A DNA stretch of 64,000 nucleotides from Crambe crambe (taxonomy: Eukaryota > Porifera > Demospongiae > Poecilosclerida > Crambeidae), in contig OZ004591.1 in assembly GCA_963924555.1 (NCBI GenBank), positions 6,944,001 through 7,008,000 of the forward strand, in the 5' to 3' direction. The notes beneath the pieces were generated by a model that was not told the origin of the DNA, made no database searches, and saw only the letters and a program-made list of their open reading frames with translations. Below, piece by piece: positions 1 through 11,274 of this stretch. Made by a program: the position numbers and the translations under genes. Every line of letters starts with the position of its first letter. The stretch's first letter is position 1.

Positions 1-3000
1 CTTCTCAGCTAAATCATATTTTGCCCGGTTCTTTTCTTTATTCTGTAGAAGAATGGTCACATTAATCTTTGAAGATTTTAGCTTGCTACTTTTAAAGGCA
101 TATAAGAGTTATGACCAGTCAGGCACTGAAGTATTACCAAGAACAGTGTGTACAAACATGGCCTTTGATTAGCTTCCTTTGAAGATCTTCTTTCCCCACT
201 GAGCTTGGTGGGGGGCTATCAGTATAATTATAATTGCTGACCAATCCAGTTGTCATCCGATTACCTAACAATATCTACAAAGTAGAGCCCACTTTATATC
301 AAAGCTTGCATCTTCAGGTGTGTCCATTCTTGGGGTCAAAGATCAAAGAGAACAGTTTGTATAAGGTCAGATTCGTTTCCTGTCTTGAAATGCAAAAAAC
401 ATATATATTTCTTATAGAAATTATTATTTGGTTTATGGAGGTATTATTGTTCTTATGTGAAGTCCCATCTGGTCATCCCTCTAGCCTTCCAGTCTCTGGA
501 CCCCTTAAAATGTTATGTAAACTGTCAAACAAGAAGACATTAAAATGCTCCAGCAACTAGAAATTCAATTAGTAATTTAATCAAAAATAGCCAGTCACAC
601 AAGAAAAGATTTATACATTGAACCTCCTCCTTCTCTTCCCTCTCCCCACAGCTTAATTTCTACAATTAGCTTTAGAAACATACTTGATTTTTTTCCCCTG
701 TAAGATCACCACATCAACATGCTGCAGCTCATACATGTACACACTAGTCACATGCTTGATTACTACCGGCATAATCAAGCATGTGATTATGGACTACTGT
801 GTTATAAGAAACCCTGCCAATACTCAATTTCCTTACAAATTATACAAACATTGTACAATGGACCTTATTTATCCCGAATTATGACATACTGAACTAAATT
901 CATGGTACATAGATATAGGATGTACATTATGGTAAAGGTCGTCAAAATTACAAGCATAATTTATTATGATGGTAAAGGTCATCATAATGACAAGCTGCAC
1001 TTAATATGTATTACTATTATCACCTGTTGAGCATAATAGTTGCCAATGGTCATGAAGACCTTTGCATTACCAGGGTTCACAGCTACTGCTGATTCAGCAA
1101 GAAGATTGGTACTCCCCCATTCATAATTACGTCTCACTGTCTTTGCACCGTATGTTACCATGGACACCCCAAAGAAGAAGATGACAACCATTTTGAGTAA
1201 TTTGCACTTGGACTATAAATCAAATTGTATGAAAAGGGATCACTTTGAGAAAAACTTGAATAAGGTGAATTAAGGCATCATGCTGAATGCTTAGATTCAC
1301 ATTTGACTGTAATTAAAATTTGACCATTTTTTGGACTATAGCTACATAGAGCCTTGGTAAATTCCTGAAAACCTGAAATTTTTTTGCAACTGATTTAGTC
1401 TAAAGTGAGTCTAGACATCATGCTGAATGCTTAGATTCATCAAGTGTAATGGGGTCTCGTAAAAATTTTGTGCCATTTTTGCAGCCTTTGCAAATTCTTT
1501 TGCAACCGATTTAGGTTTTAACAGTCAAAAGTGAATCTAGGAATCATGCTGAATGTTTAGATTCATATCTGAATGTTATTAATTAATCACGTATGAAATT
1601 GGGAATTAAACCAGTTATGTGACTGATAAGGATTTTAATAATTAAAAATGAATCCAGGCATCATCATGAAAAAAAATTGGCCATTTTTGGAAATTTCTAA
1701 GTCATGGTAAATTAAAAAATATGTGACCAATTTAGGTTTAATGAATCTACATGCTGAATGCATTCTGAACTCACAGAAAGATACTCTGCTCCCATGGCAA
1801 CCAACAGACATGCCCCCATGCTGGGGAGGTAGAGAACTCTCTCAGCCACCACAAAACCGACAGGGAAAAATAAATTAGAGGCTGGGAGAAAGGGAAGAAT
1901 CAAAAGAGAGATGGCAAAGAGAACGCAGAGTTTTCTGGAGCATTTAATGTTCAGCGTTTGTGTTAAGCTGTTTTTTGCCCCTCTCAAAGAAACGAGCTTC
2001 TTTTTCGATCCATTATTGCTGTAGCAGTTTGACACTTCACTCACTTCTCTCAATGTTTTTTCGTTGTTGTTGTTGTTATTGTTGTTGTTGTTGATGTTGT
2101 TGTTATTGTTGCTATAGCCAGTATTTGAATCAATAGATACAATCTCTTCCTTCGACCAATCACAGAAACCTGCACAAAAATGTTAGTGTTAGCATTAGTG
2201 CATCATGTTAATGTTAAAAGTAACCATGGACCAACCTCTAAGTATGACAGTGATAAAGGACAGGACAGCACCCAAAGTGAACAAGTTTCGAGTGTCTGAC
2301 CACAATTCTAGTAATGGAATACTTCCCATGGACCAATCAAAACACAGACGAGAGGGACAGAAGAGAAGCCATAAGTTCAGTGCACACAGGTACGCATAGG
2401 TCAGTCCCCTAGTCAGCCAATGTGGGGAGAAAGAAGCAGGATTATCTGACTCCACAAACAAGGGTGAGCCCCTGCCATTAATGTACAGACGAAGAGCGAG
2501 GATGAATAGTGCAGATAGTCCGAGTAAGATAATGCGTTTGGTGAGAGAGTTTCTAGCCTTGGGTGGGTGCTTGCAGGATGACATTGATGAAAAAGAGGAT
2601 GTCTTTATGAAGATATCTCTCAAGTTCATTCTAGCAACGATGAAGACATCGTAAGCAGCAGCCACGCCCAAGACTGTGATGCCTTGTTCTTTGCTCAGGA
2701 GAGAGAGGACCGAAAAGCCGATGGAACTGACCCACCAGAACATAGGAGGTACAAATACCTTGCGTTTGTGTGTTGTTAGTTGCTGATAAGAGAGGAAAGA
2801 GAGGAGGAAAAAAATAGCAGAGAGTAGCTCCGTCCTACCCACGATGTTAGCAACCTAAAGAACAAGTGAAAATAAATAATGCCGTCTGCAAAGCACTCTG
2901 ATAAAAATAATTATATTTCTTGGTAATTTATTTATTTGTCTAATTTACATCAAAGGCTGTTTTAATGAGATTCATGAGGTGGCATCGGTGTTTGGTGTTT

Positions 3001-4099
3001 AGTGATATATACGGGTGCAAAGAATGACATAGCTGAGGAAATACTACCCCTATTGCATGCACAATTTCTCAAGTCATCAAAGATATCTCCCAGTGGATCA
3101 AATAAAGCCCAAACCACATATCTGTCGGCTTCAACTGTTTACAGGTGGTCTGTCAGATATCCATTTTACCAATCAGATTTTTGTAGTCTTATGTCTTGTG
3201 CTGAGCGTGGCTATTACAATCCTTCTCCTTCATTTGGGACAGAGAACCCCACTCACCCCACACTGACAACAGAGAACCCCACACTGGGACAGGCCAAGGG
3301 TCTATGTTGTAATTACATTCGTCGGTTTCGGTGGTATGTATACATGTGGGTCATAGGTGTAGGAAGCAGGGGGGGCAAGGGGGTGGGGTCTCGCCCCCCT
3401 AGATTATTAAGTGTGAAGCTATAGTTTACTGTAAGAGAAATTATTGTTGCTCCCCTAACCAATATCATCTTCCTATGCCTATGTGGGTGCTACAACCAAC
3501 TTGACATGCAATGGTGATGGCATGGCAGCCACACATTGCTGAGAAAAAAAGATTCCTTTTAATTAACTACTACATTGGCTGCATAATGTAAGATAATGAC
3601 GTCTTACTGCCTCTGTGTGGATGGGGTGAGTTGCAAACAGAAGGGCGGCAGTGAGGGCTGTCACCATGCCAATATCCAGCTGGCAACAGAGGGCAAAGTA
3701 GAGCATGGAAACCAGGGCATGCAGTAAGACGTTAACCCCATGGAAACCTGGGGACCACATCCCGTGAGCAATGCGGTTCCAGCGGAAGGTGAGGATGGTG
3801 AGGGGTCTGTACGATTTATGGGACTCAGGGTCCGACAGGGGAATCCCCCAAAAGTCGTTGCTGAAGACAGCACTGAGAGGTGTGTCAGTTCTGCAGTGGA
3901 TATATTCAGCATTCAGTCATCTTGTAATAATAATTCTCCACAGAAAATATATTTACCTGACATCTCTATTGTTCTCTATGGCTTCATAGTCGTCGAAGAC
4001 AAAGTCTCCCGAAATAGTATTCAGGTAGAGCAGGACAGCTAGACCACCCACCAATATGTAGCAGAGCAGCCGTTCTTTTACTCCTCCTTGGGTCTCCAT
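1..4099 (-). CDS. TMTC: TMTC-type protein O-mannosyltransferase (transmembrane and TPR repeat protein), 3' end off the window
   Basis: Exons on the minus strand, 5' to 3': 3957-4099, 3608-3890, 2236-2854, 1775-2169, 1024-1212, 1-42; all phases join and give 557 codons before the window edge. TMTC proteins are ER multi-pass membrane proteins that O-mannosylate cadherin-type domains using dolichol-phosphate-mannose. Visible hallmarks are an N-terminal membrane segment followed by [11 protein letters not shown], then [26 protein letters not shown] and GRTELLS, and the [22 protein letters not shown] block before the TPR region. The first TPR-like piece is [15 protein letters not shown], continued by the short exon 1-42 (AKYDLAEK). 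Exon 1775-2169 carries an Asn-rich low-complexity insert coded by an AAC/AAT repeat (about 2063-2110). The start ATG at 4097-4099 is the only one ahead of the first membrane segment. I cannot tell which of TMTC1-4 it is. The family is certain; the exon at 1-42 is less so. Confidence 0.9.
3352..3483. mobile_element. Short non-autonomous DNA transposon (MITE) in a TMTC intron
   Basis: The ends are imperfect inverted repeats: CATAGGTGTAGGAAG on the left, and a right end whose complement reads CATAGGCATAGGAAG. The element is 132 bp and is flanked by the direct repeat TGGGT (3347-3351 and 3484-3488), a plausible 5-bp target duplication. It has no coding capacity and lies inside the intron between TMTC exons 2 and 3. 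The superfamily is uncertain; a 5-bp duplication would fit some hAT elements. Confidence 0.55.
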
Positions 4100-4300
4100 A
4101 TATTAAACTGCCACTCACTTGCAGCGTTGCAGCTGCATCACGTAGATAATGCGACGGAACGCCCTCCATCGCAGCCACTCCCCCCCCCCGATCAGTAGCA
4201 CGCATGCGTAGAAGTATAATAATAGGCTCGGACTTCACTTGCTTGTCATTCGCCTCGCCTCTGCTTGCTTACTTGACGAGACAGCTGAATCAGGATCATC
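4100..4300. promoter_or_regulatory. Shared divergent promoter region, TMTC and galectin
   Basis: Only 201 bp separate the start codon of TMTC (minus) from that of the galectin gene (plus). The spacer holds a C-run (about 4180-4189) and a GCATGCG core near 4203, related to motifs in other spacers of this window. No TATA box is evident. The shared-promoter role is inferred from geometry alone. Confidence 0.45.
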
Positions 4301-5371
4301 ATGGCCATGAATAGGGTATGCTCCTACTGTACTTAGCTTAGGAAAAGATGTCTAGCTAGTTATAGCTACTTTGGTTAATTACGGTGCTTGTTAGCGGGTG
4401 CTTGTTAGCGGGTGGTTACTTACCTGAAGAAGGCTGACAAGTAGCTGAGCTGAAGTCTTCAGTTAGGGGTAGGTTCAATAAGGTTGTATGCATGGAAGGT
4501 TGCATTGCATGCTGCATGTAGCTCGGTGAGAGTGGTAGATAGGATTAGGTTCAAAGTGCATCTATTCACCACAAGCTAATCACACCAGGCTATCTACAAC
4601 TCTTTCCTAAATAGTCAATTGATGGTTTGGCAAGTGTGTGGTGTCACTTTGTGAGAGCAAGACTATTTTAGGATAGGTCCTTCTATGTAAAAGAATCAGT
4701 GTTCCATGCATGTTGGGGAATGATGCGTAGGACTCCTGTTTACATGTGTGGTACTGATGTATAGCTACTGTGACCACAATGCAGAATATCCAGCATGTAG
4801 ACTTGCAGCTTCATGCATCTAATACAAAAGGTGTGAAGAAATTGGGGTCTTTTTGCCTCTCAAGAGATTTCAATGTTTCCTAACACATTCAGGCCACTTT
4901 TTAGTATGCCATTTGCTTTATCCACTATTAGTAAGTTCTCTATTGATAACAATAACACAATGAAGCTACTTTTTAAACACACTCACTTTCATTTTTTTAT
5001 TGTGCATTCATTAGGTAGACAAGTTTATGCCTGGAAGAGTGATCTATATTCGCGGAATGGCCTATGGAAATTTTGCTGTTAACCTGTATGTCAATCATGC
5101 TGATCAGAAGAACATTGCCTTCCACTTCAACCCTCGTTTCAACGAGTGCCAAGTGGTCCGAAATAGCAAGATCAATAGTTCCTGGGGTCCTGAGGAGCGG
5201 GATGGGGGAATGGTATTCGGTCAAAACGCTGAGTACAACATTGCCATCACCTGCCAGACCTATGGTTATGAAGTTGCTGTCAACGGGAGGCACTTTTGCA
5301 CCTACAAGCATCGCGTGCCTATAAATGAAGTGATGTTTGTAGAAGCGCAAGGTGAAGTGTGCATTTACTAG
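4301..5371 (+). CDS. Single-domain galectin
   Basis: The CDS is 4301-4315 joined to 5015-5371, giving 123 residues. The first coding exon supplies only five residues (MAMNR); the second carries the whole carbohydrate-recognition domain. Every canonical beta-galactoside-binding position is present: H42-x-N44-x-R46 in HFNPR, V53 and N55 in VVRNS, and W62, E65, R67 in WGPEER. No signal peptide is visible, as usual for galectins, which leave the cell by a non-classical route. The length matches a prototype galectin that acts as a dimer in cell adhesion and glycan recognition. An alternative start inside exon 2 (MPGRV) would remove the first strand, so the micro-exon start is preferred. The gene is head-to-head with TMTC across about 200 bp. 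The ligand cannot be derived from sequence. Confidence 0.93.
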
Positions 5372-6068
5372 CTCCTTGCAGCTGACTGGACTGATATGTG
5401 TGCTGTGTAGACTTAGTGTGTCATGTGTGAAAAGTTAGTTTATGTAACCCTAGATTGTATAGACTACGTAACCGGGATTGGAAACGCAATACATGTATAA
5501 ACTGCCCGGCCACTCCTTATTGCGCATGCCCGCATTAATTAAGACAATAATTATCAAATTTGGGTATCAAGTGTGCAGCCATTGATCCTGGTGATTTCTT
5601 TCAGTTTTTTCTTCACCTCTGCACCTTCTTGTTCTCTCCCCGAACTATGAGTGAAGATATTGAAGCCTCCCTCTCGGTCGATCATCCCTGAGGAATATAA
5701 TATTAAAAATTAATGTACTCTAATAATTGAGCTTTTTCTTGGCAAGGGAATGCATACATTTGGAAAGCATAGGTGGAGGGCATGAAGGAATAACTACTAT
5801 AAATTGGGGGCACTAGAAACAACTCTTTTTCATAAAGGTATGCAAAAGACACACCCAGCTAATGTGAACTATTGGCTGAAACTCTTGAATACATGCTACA
5901 TTTTAGGCATGAAGTAGAGTGTATACTAAACTCTGAAACTGGACAGAAGGTGGAAGTGAAGTTGATGAGGTACTAGGTGCCTGCCCACCGCATGCGCTTT
6001 GGGCCCGACGTCGTCGACCCTGTACCAGAATCATTAAAGGTATTATAGGTAACGGTACGAGCATATGC
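5372..6068. other. Intergenic region between galectin and MPDU1 with one unassigned candidate exon
   Basis: This 697-bp stretch has no recognisable gene on the plus strand. On the minus strand, 5554-5687 reads as a 43-residue terminal exon preceded by a good acceptor (listed separately). A GCATGCGC motif lies at about 5992-5999, upstream of MPDU1, and a related TGCGCATGC at about 5521. Around 5952-5985 an 11-residue minus-strand reading ([11 protein letters not shown]) nearly matches coding sequence of the diacylglycerol kinase at about 14130-14160. Confidence 0.5.
5554..5687 (-). CDS. Candidate terminal exon of an unidentified small gene
   Basis: After a CCTCAG acceptor at 5688-5693 the minus strand reads 43 residues, starting MIDREGGFNIF, containing the lysine-rich helix-like stretch EVKKKLKEITRI and ending at TGA 5554-5556. 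The composition and the acceptor look like a real exon. I do not recognise the family, and no convincing 5' exon was found between 5690 and 6068. It could be the last exon of a short gene divergent from MPDU1, or a chance ORF. Confidence 0.3.
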
Positions 6069-7507
6069 ATGGAGGCTGCACTGAGGTACTTCTTCCCTGG
6101 TGACTGCTATCAGACTGTCGTAGAAAACCACGAGTTCGGCAATGGTAAACTAACTCACTGACTACGCAATATAGACGACTAGTCAGCCCGGCAGTTCTTG
6201 ATCGTAATGGTCCACCTTTTAGCTACATCCTTAAAAGTACAGTTACTTTCTTATGTCTGTTTTTCAGATCAGTGCCTGAAGTTCTTCTACAGCAGGTTCT
6301 TGAGTCTTACTATCATCATTGGGGCCTTAATTGGTAAGGTGTGGTTAGGTACAATTGGCTTGCTCTACTTGTTGCACAATTGCTTTGTAGTCAAGGTTCC
6401 TCAGATACTGAAGGTCATACAAGCTGGATCAGCAGAGGGGTTGAGCTATGTGGCAATCATTTTGGAACTTCTAGCATGCACCTTCACCAGCACTTATAAT
6501 TTTGGAAAAGGATTCCCATTCAGGTAAGAGTCGGTACAGTGGGACCTCCGATAGAGGGCACTCTGAAAGAGTACGAACCTCTCAACAAAGGAGAATGTAA
6601 AGTACCACTGTATATACACTCTTACAAAATGGCCTCCAAAGAGGACAACCTCTCTACATTGAACAAAATGCTGGGTGTTATTCGGAGATTTCACTGTATA
6701 AATTCACCTGGCACTTTGATCACTGCTATGACTTTCTCCAAATTTCTTTAATACATCAACAGAGCTGATTATCCACTCTCTCTGCTGGTGTTTAAATTTG
6801 TTAAGAATTGTTATAGTGAATGATCATGGTGCCAGGTGAATGCAAAAAGACTTTAGCAGGTGATCTGAAATCAAAATGTTTTTTCTAGCTCTTGGGGAGA
6901 GAGTTTCTTCATTGCTGTACAAGTTGTGGTCCTCATCTTCCTGGTGTGTTACTATAACAACCACCTTGTTTACGTGATTGCTGCAGCTCCTGCCTATGCG
7001 GGAATGGTTTGGTATCTGACCTCTGAGTATGCTTCTATGGAGCTGCTGAGTGCCTTACAAACCTCCGTCATTCCTCTCATGGTCTTCAGCAGGGTAAGAA
7101 AGAGTTATTACAGTGGAACCTCTGACTAATGGGACCCAGCCTTTTGTCCTCTGTGGAGAGCTAGGTTGTCCCATTATTTCATGTATATAGGTACTTTGAA
7201 GGTTTGTCCTCTTTCTTATCGGAGGTTCCACTCCACTGTATTCAAATAGACTTATTCTTGTTATATGCACCATTCATTTCAGATGACCCAAATCTACACC
7301 ACCTTCTCCAACAAGTCTACAGGACAGTTGTCTCTGATCACGTCCTTCATGAATTGGGCGGGGACAGCCTCCCGTGTGTTCACGACAGTCCAAGAGACAG
7401 AGGACCCCATCATGCTGGTTATGTTCATCTCCATGTTCTGCATGAATGGCATCATCCTCCTCCAGTTCGTCATCTACAGAAACTCCAACAAACAGAAATC
7501 GCTCTAG
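6069..7507 (+). CDS. MPDU1: Mannose-P-dolichol utilization defect 1 protein (PQ-loop membrane protein)
   Basis: Exons are 6069-6144, 6268-6333, 6391-6523, 6889-7093 and 7283-7507, encoding 234 residues (human about 247). MPDU1 is a multi-pass ER membrane protein needed for use of dolichol-phosphate mannose and glucose in N-glycosylation, O-mannosylation and GPI synthesis. The sequence shows the first PQ-loop (VKVPQILKVIQAGSAEGLS), the LELLACTFTSTYNF helix, and the second loop with ALQTSVIPLMVFSR and STGQLSLITSFMNWAGTASR, ending in the family segment RVFTTVQETEDPIM. The start ATG at 6069 follows a GC-rich spacer with a GCATGCGC motif. Introns 3 and 4 each hold a small TA-flanked MITE. The GH31 gene begins only 82 bp after the stop codon. 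The assignment is firm. Confidence 0.93.
6537..6696. mobile_element. TA-flanked MITE in MPDU1 intron 3
   Basis: The left end reads CAGTGGGACCTCCGA after TA; the complement of the right end reads CAGTGAAATCTCCGA before TA. The element is 160 bp, non-coding, with near-matching terminal inverted repeats and TA on both sides. That is the arrangement of a Tc1/mariner-type miniature element. Confidence 0.65.
7111..7238. mobile_element. TA-flanked MITE in MPDU1 intron 4
   Basis: It starts CAGTGGAACCTCTGA after TA, and the complement of its right end begins CAGTGGAGTGGAACCTCCGA. It is 128 bp long with TA on both sides. The ends are of the same family as the element in intron 3 and the one at 60578-60699. 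Confidence 0.65.
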
Positions 7508-7589
7508 GGCATGCGCATAGCTATTAAACTAGCTAGGAGTGATGAGATGTTAATTATTATTTTATAATAGCGAATGATATTTCTATAGC

Positions 7590-8645
7590 ATGTCGTTGTG
7601 GCAGTGGTTCGCTCTTTCTCTTTCTGCTCTATTTTTGCAGCCTCTACTGATTGACTCTCAAGCTGCTAACTTCTCCGTTAAAGTAAGCCCTGAGCCAGGT
7701 GCTCGCTTAGTCACTAGCTCGAGCTGCATGGTAATAGGTGGGTGTATCTGAGCTTCACACTGAGTGACACATAAACACAGGTTGGGCATGCACAGTTGAA
7801 CATCTCGTTTGGTCACCTAGTGCTGGTCCTTGCCACACTCCCCAGCAAGTGGCATTTGGCTGTGGTGGACAAGACAACGCAGATCACCTTGCTCACTGAA
7901 TCCAAAGAAGAGGACCAAAAACTGGTTAGGAAGCAAAAATGGGTACTGGAGGGGGGGGGAGAGCTACGAAGTGTTTGAAATTAACACATCTTGTTGCCAT
8001 GACGTGCAGGGATTTGGCAAGTGGGAAGGAGAATATTTTGATTTCTACTATGGATATTTGTTTCGGCTGGGGTTGGTGACTGAATGGCACCATGCCACTC
8101 ATATCTCCAAATGGAGCACGTCCTCCAACACTGTCTCAGTTGTGGTGGCAAGTGCAGACCCCAAGGGGACAGAGCTGCTCGTTAATTTCACCGATTTCAG
8201 GACCAGGCAATTCTCCATGCACGCAACTCTGCTGGGAAGAGACACGAACGAGAGGTACATATGTCAATTCATCCATGATCCATCACAATTTCATCTCTAC
8301 ACATAGCAATCGCATGGCCATTGGATTTCTGACTCCTGAGGACGAGGGTTTTTATGGATTTGGGGAACGTTTTGCTGATTGCAACCAGCGAAGTCATCGG
8401 GTGGGGTCTTGGTTGGAGGATGGGTCCTGGGGACTTGGAGTGTTCGACCCTGATAAGTGGAAACTGAGAGTGGGTGTGGCATCAGTACAATCATATGACT
8501 TATCAGCTGACTTTTCAGGTGCCAAAGGGTGAGGAATCTACATACTGTCCTATGCCGATCATGTTATCTTCAAAAGGTTATGGGCTCCAGATGGATACTT
8601 ACTACAGGTTAATTTCAACTAAGAACTCTCCCTCCTCCCTTTTCC

Positions 8646-8681
<36 letters not shown>

Positions 8682-11226
8682 AGGCCTTGGTGGATTCTGC
8701 TCAAAAAAATGCTTTATTTTATGTTCACATTAAAGCCAGTGTTAACACCTCGACATATGTCGTCTCGTCAACAGTGTCCAAATAGAGAGAGACGAAGAAA
8801 CTGCTAAATTTTGGTTTGCTGGCAGAGTAACTTTGAACAGTAATTTATGGTCTGGTTAAAAAATTAATATGCTGATATCAGTCAGCAGATTTCATGTCAT
8901 GTGATTGTGATGATGGCTTCATGATGATGGACAACAACTGTTATTATGTTTATAGTTATCTGGCTGGCAGAATCTGCCAAGGCCTTCCTCCTCCTCCTCC
9001 TAGATATTCCCTTCCACCTCCTCCTCCTCCCTCCCCACCTCTCCCTCCTCCTCCCTCCCATCTCCCCCTCCTCCTCCCTTCCCACTTCCCCCACCATCCC
9101 TCCTCCTATATTGGATGTATCTACCACATAGGACAGTATTTGATCTGGCCAAGGAGAAGAAAGACACAATGAGGCTGGAGCAAGAGACTAACACTCTGGA
9201 CCTCACCTTCTTCATGGGAAGAAACCCACGCGTATGTGAGCTGACCTTTGCACTTTAGTCACTGACCTATGACCAACTCCCCCTGGAATCACAGGAAACC
9301 TTCTCTATGATCATTCAGAAGAATGGACGATCACTTGTCCCCCCTCCTTGGGAGGTATTGTTCAGTTCCCCTTCACCTTTAGTTAGCCCACATCCAATAA
9401 TTTCCATTCCCAGTTCAGTCCATGGAATCAGCTGGGGGATGAGGTGGGTGGAGTTTCAGGCCTCCAGCGAATTGAGTGAGCTCCTAAAGACATAGCTAAA
9501 GAGGAACCTCTTGATAGTGGTCACCTTTGGGGAATGAAGTTTTATAGAGGCCCTGGTGTCCCTATCTCAGTTTTTTTTCAAAAGTAGTGATGCAGTCGGG
9601 ACTGAGAAGAGTGACCACAATAGGCAAAGTGGTCTCTCATCAGAGGTGACCATTATGAGGGGTTTCACTGTATGTAGTTAATGCAGTGTTTGAGCCACAA
9701 GCCTCGGTAATGATCCTTTGTCTATGACTACGATATAACCATGGATACTGTTGCCATAGAGATTTGCTGTTCAAGGAGGACGTTCCATGCTCTCATAACA
9801 TCAATACTGTTCATTTTTTCCCTGATGGAGGAGAGAGAAATAACGAAGCCCGCTTGAAAGCCGAGAACGAAAAGATGCTCTCATGGGGTGTCAAGGTGAG
9901 TGAGTTTTTTTTGTTTGGTATCACCGGCTGCATGACCTTCCTGTTCTGGCCTTCTTTTCCCAATCCAGAGCACCTGCTACTTCAACCCCATGCTGGCTAC
10001 CAACTATAAGCAATTGTATGATGTAGCTGCACGTAATGGTTACCTCACTAAGAACAAGGAGGGAATCCCTTACAATTTCTCTTATATTGCAGCAAGGTAG
10101 CTGATCTTTTCCACCATCTCACTGCATGACCTATCCCAAAATATGACGAGATTTTTCTTACTTCTTTAGTGACTTTTATGTGTCACAGTTGGACTTCACC
10201 AATGAGGCAGCTGTCAAGTGGTACCAGGAGCAGCTGCAGAGAGCTGTGGAGCTCAAGTTCCATGGCTGGATGCATGACTATGGAGAGTACACACCACATG
10301 ACTCTGTGAGCAGTGATGGAACCCAGGGCAAGTCTTAACTTTACTGCAGACTAGCTGAGTACAAAGCAATCTGAGTACAGAGTTAACTGACTAGCTTCTG
10401 TTCAATCTGAGTACAAAGGTTACAAATTTCCATCTCATTCTTTAATTAACTCCTCCATATGCACTTGCATCTATTCAAGGTTTCATGGTTGTAATTGTCC
10501 TCTATGATGATACAGGTTTGGCCATGCATAATCACTACCCATTGCTGTACCAGAAGGCAGCATTCGACTTTCTCACTTCTCTAGATCCCGTGTCTTCAGA
10601 TCCTTACTCTCCGGACTTTGTGTTCTATGTGAGATCAAGCTATGTGGGGTCACAGCAGTTCACATGGGCACATTGGACTGGAGACCCGTCTAGTGACTGG
10701 TAGGTAGAGAATCATAGTATTGTTTGTTGTTTGTTTGTTTATCTATTGTGTTTTGCTTGTTTTATTTATCTGTTTGTTTGTTTGTTTGTTTATTTGTGTT
10801 TGTAATCATTGTAGGAGTTATGCCAGTGGTCTGCCAGCCCAAATCACAGCAAGTCTCAACATTGGCTTATCAGGGATGCCATTTTCTGGCTCTGACATAG
10901 GTACTGTGCACCACTTGAGTTGCATTGGTGATGACCCTGTCCTCTCGTCGTTCAGGGGGATTTGAATGGTATGTGGACCCCCCACCTGACCTGGAGTTGT
11001 GGTCTCGCTGGACGGCTGCAGGGAGCGTGAGTGGTCTCATGCACGAACAAGGAGGGGGCAAAGGAAATGGACCTAAAACGCACATCTTTGACTTCCCAGG
11101 GGGCACGGAGATATGGAGGAAATTTGCAAAGTTGAGAACTCAGCTCTTCCCTTACATCTATACTCAAGCTCATATAGCACACCAGGTCAGGCTTGCCCAG
11201 CTATGTAGTCATGTGACTCTCACATG

Positions 11227-11274
<48 letters not shown>

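Noticed and set aside
234..884. Two small plus-strand ORFs at the window start
   Set aside because: They lie in the TMTC intron between exons at 1024 and 42, are AT-rich and match no family.
8684..8785. Exon after the poly-C tract in GH31 (reading ALVDSAQKNALFYVHIKAS)
   Set aside because: The acceptor looks strong, but the reading ends in a stop or lacks family similarity, whereas 9132-9231 continues the GH31 pattern in phase.
8894..9172. Proline-rich ORF in GH31 intron 4
   Set aside because: Encoded by a CCT/CTC simple-sequence tract within an intron; stops when joined to either neighbour exon.
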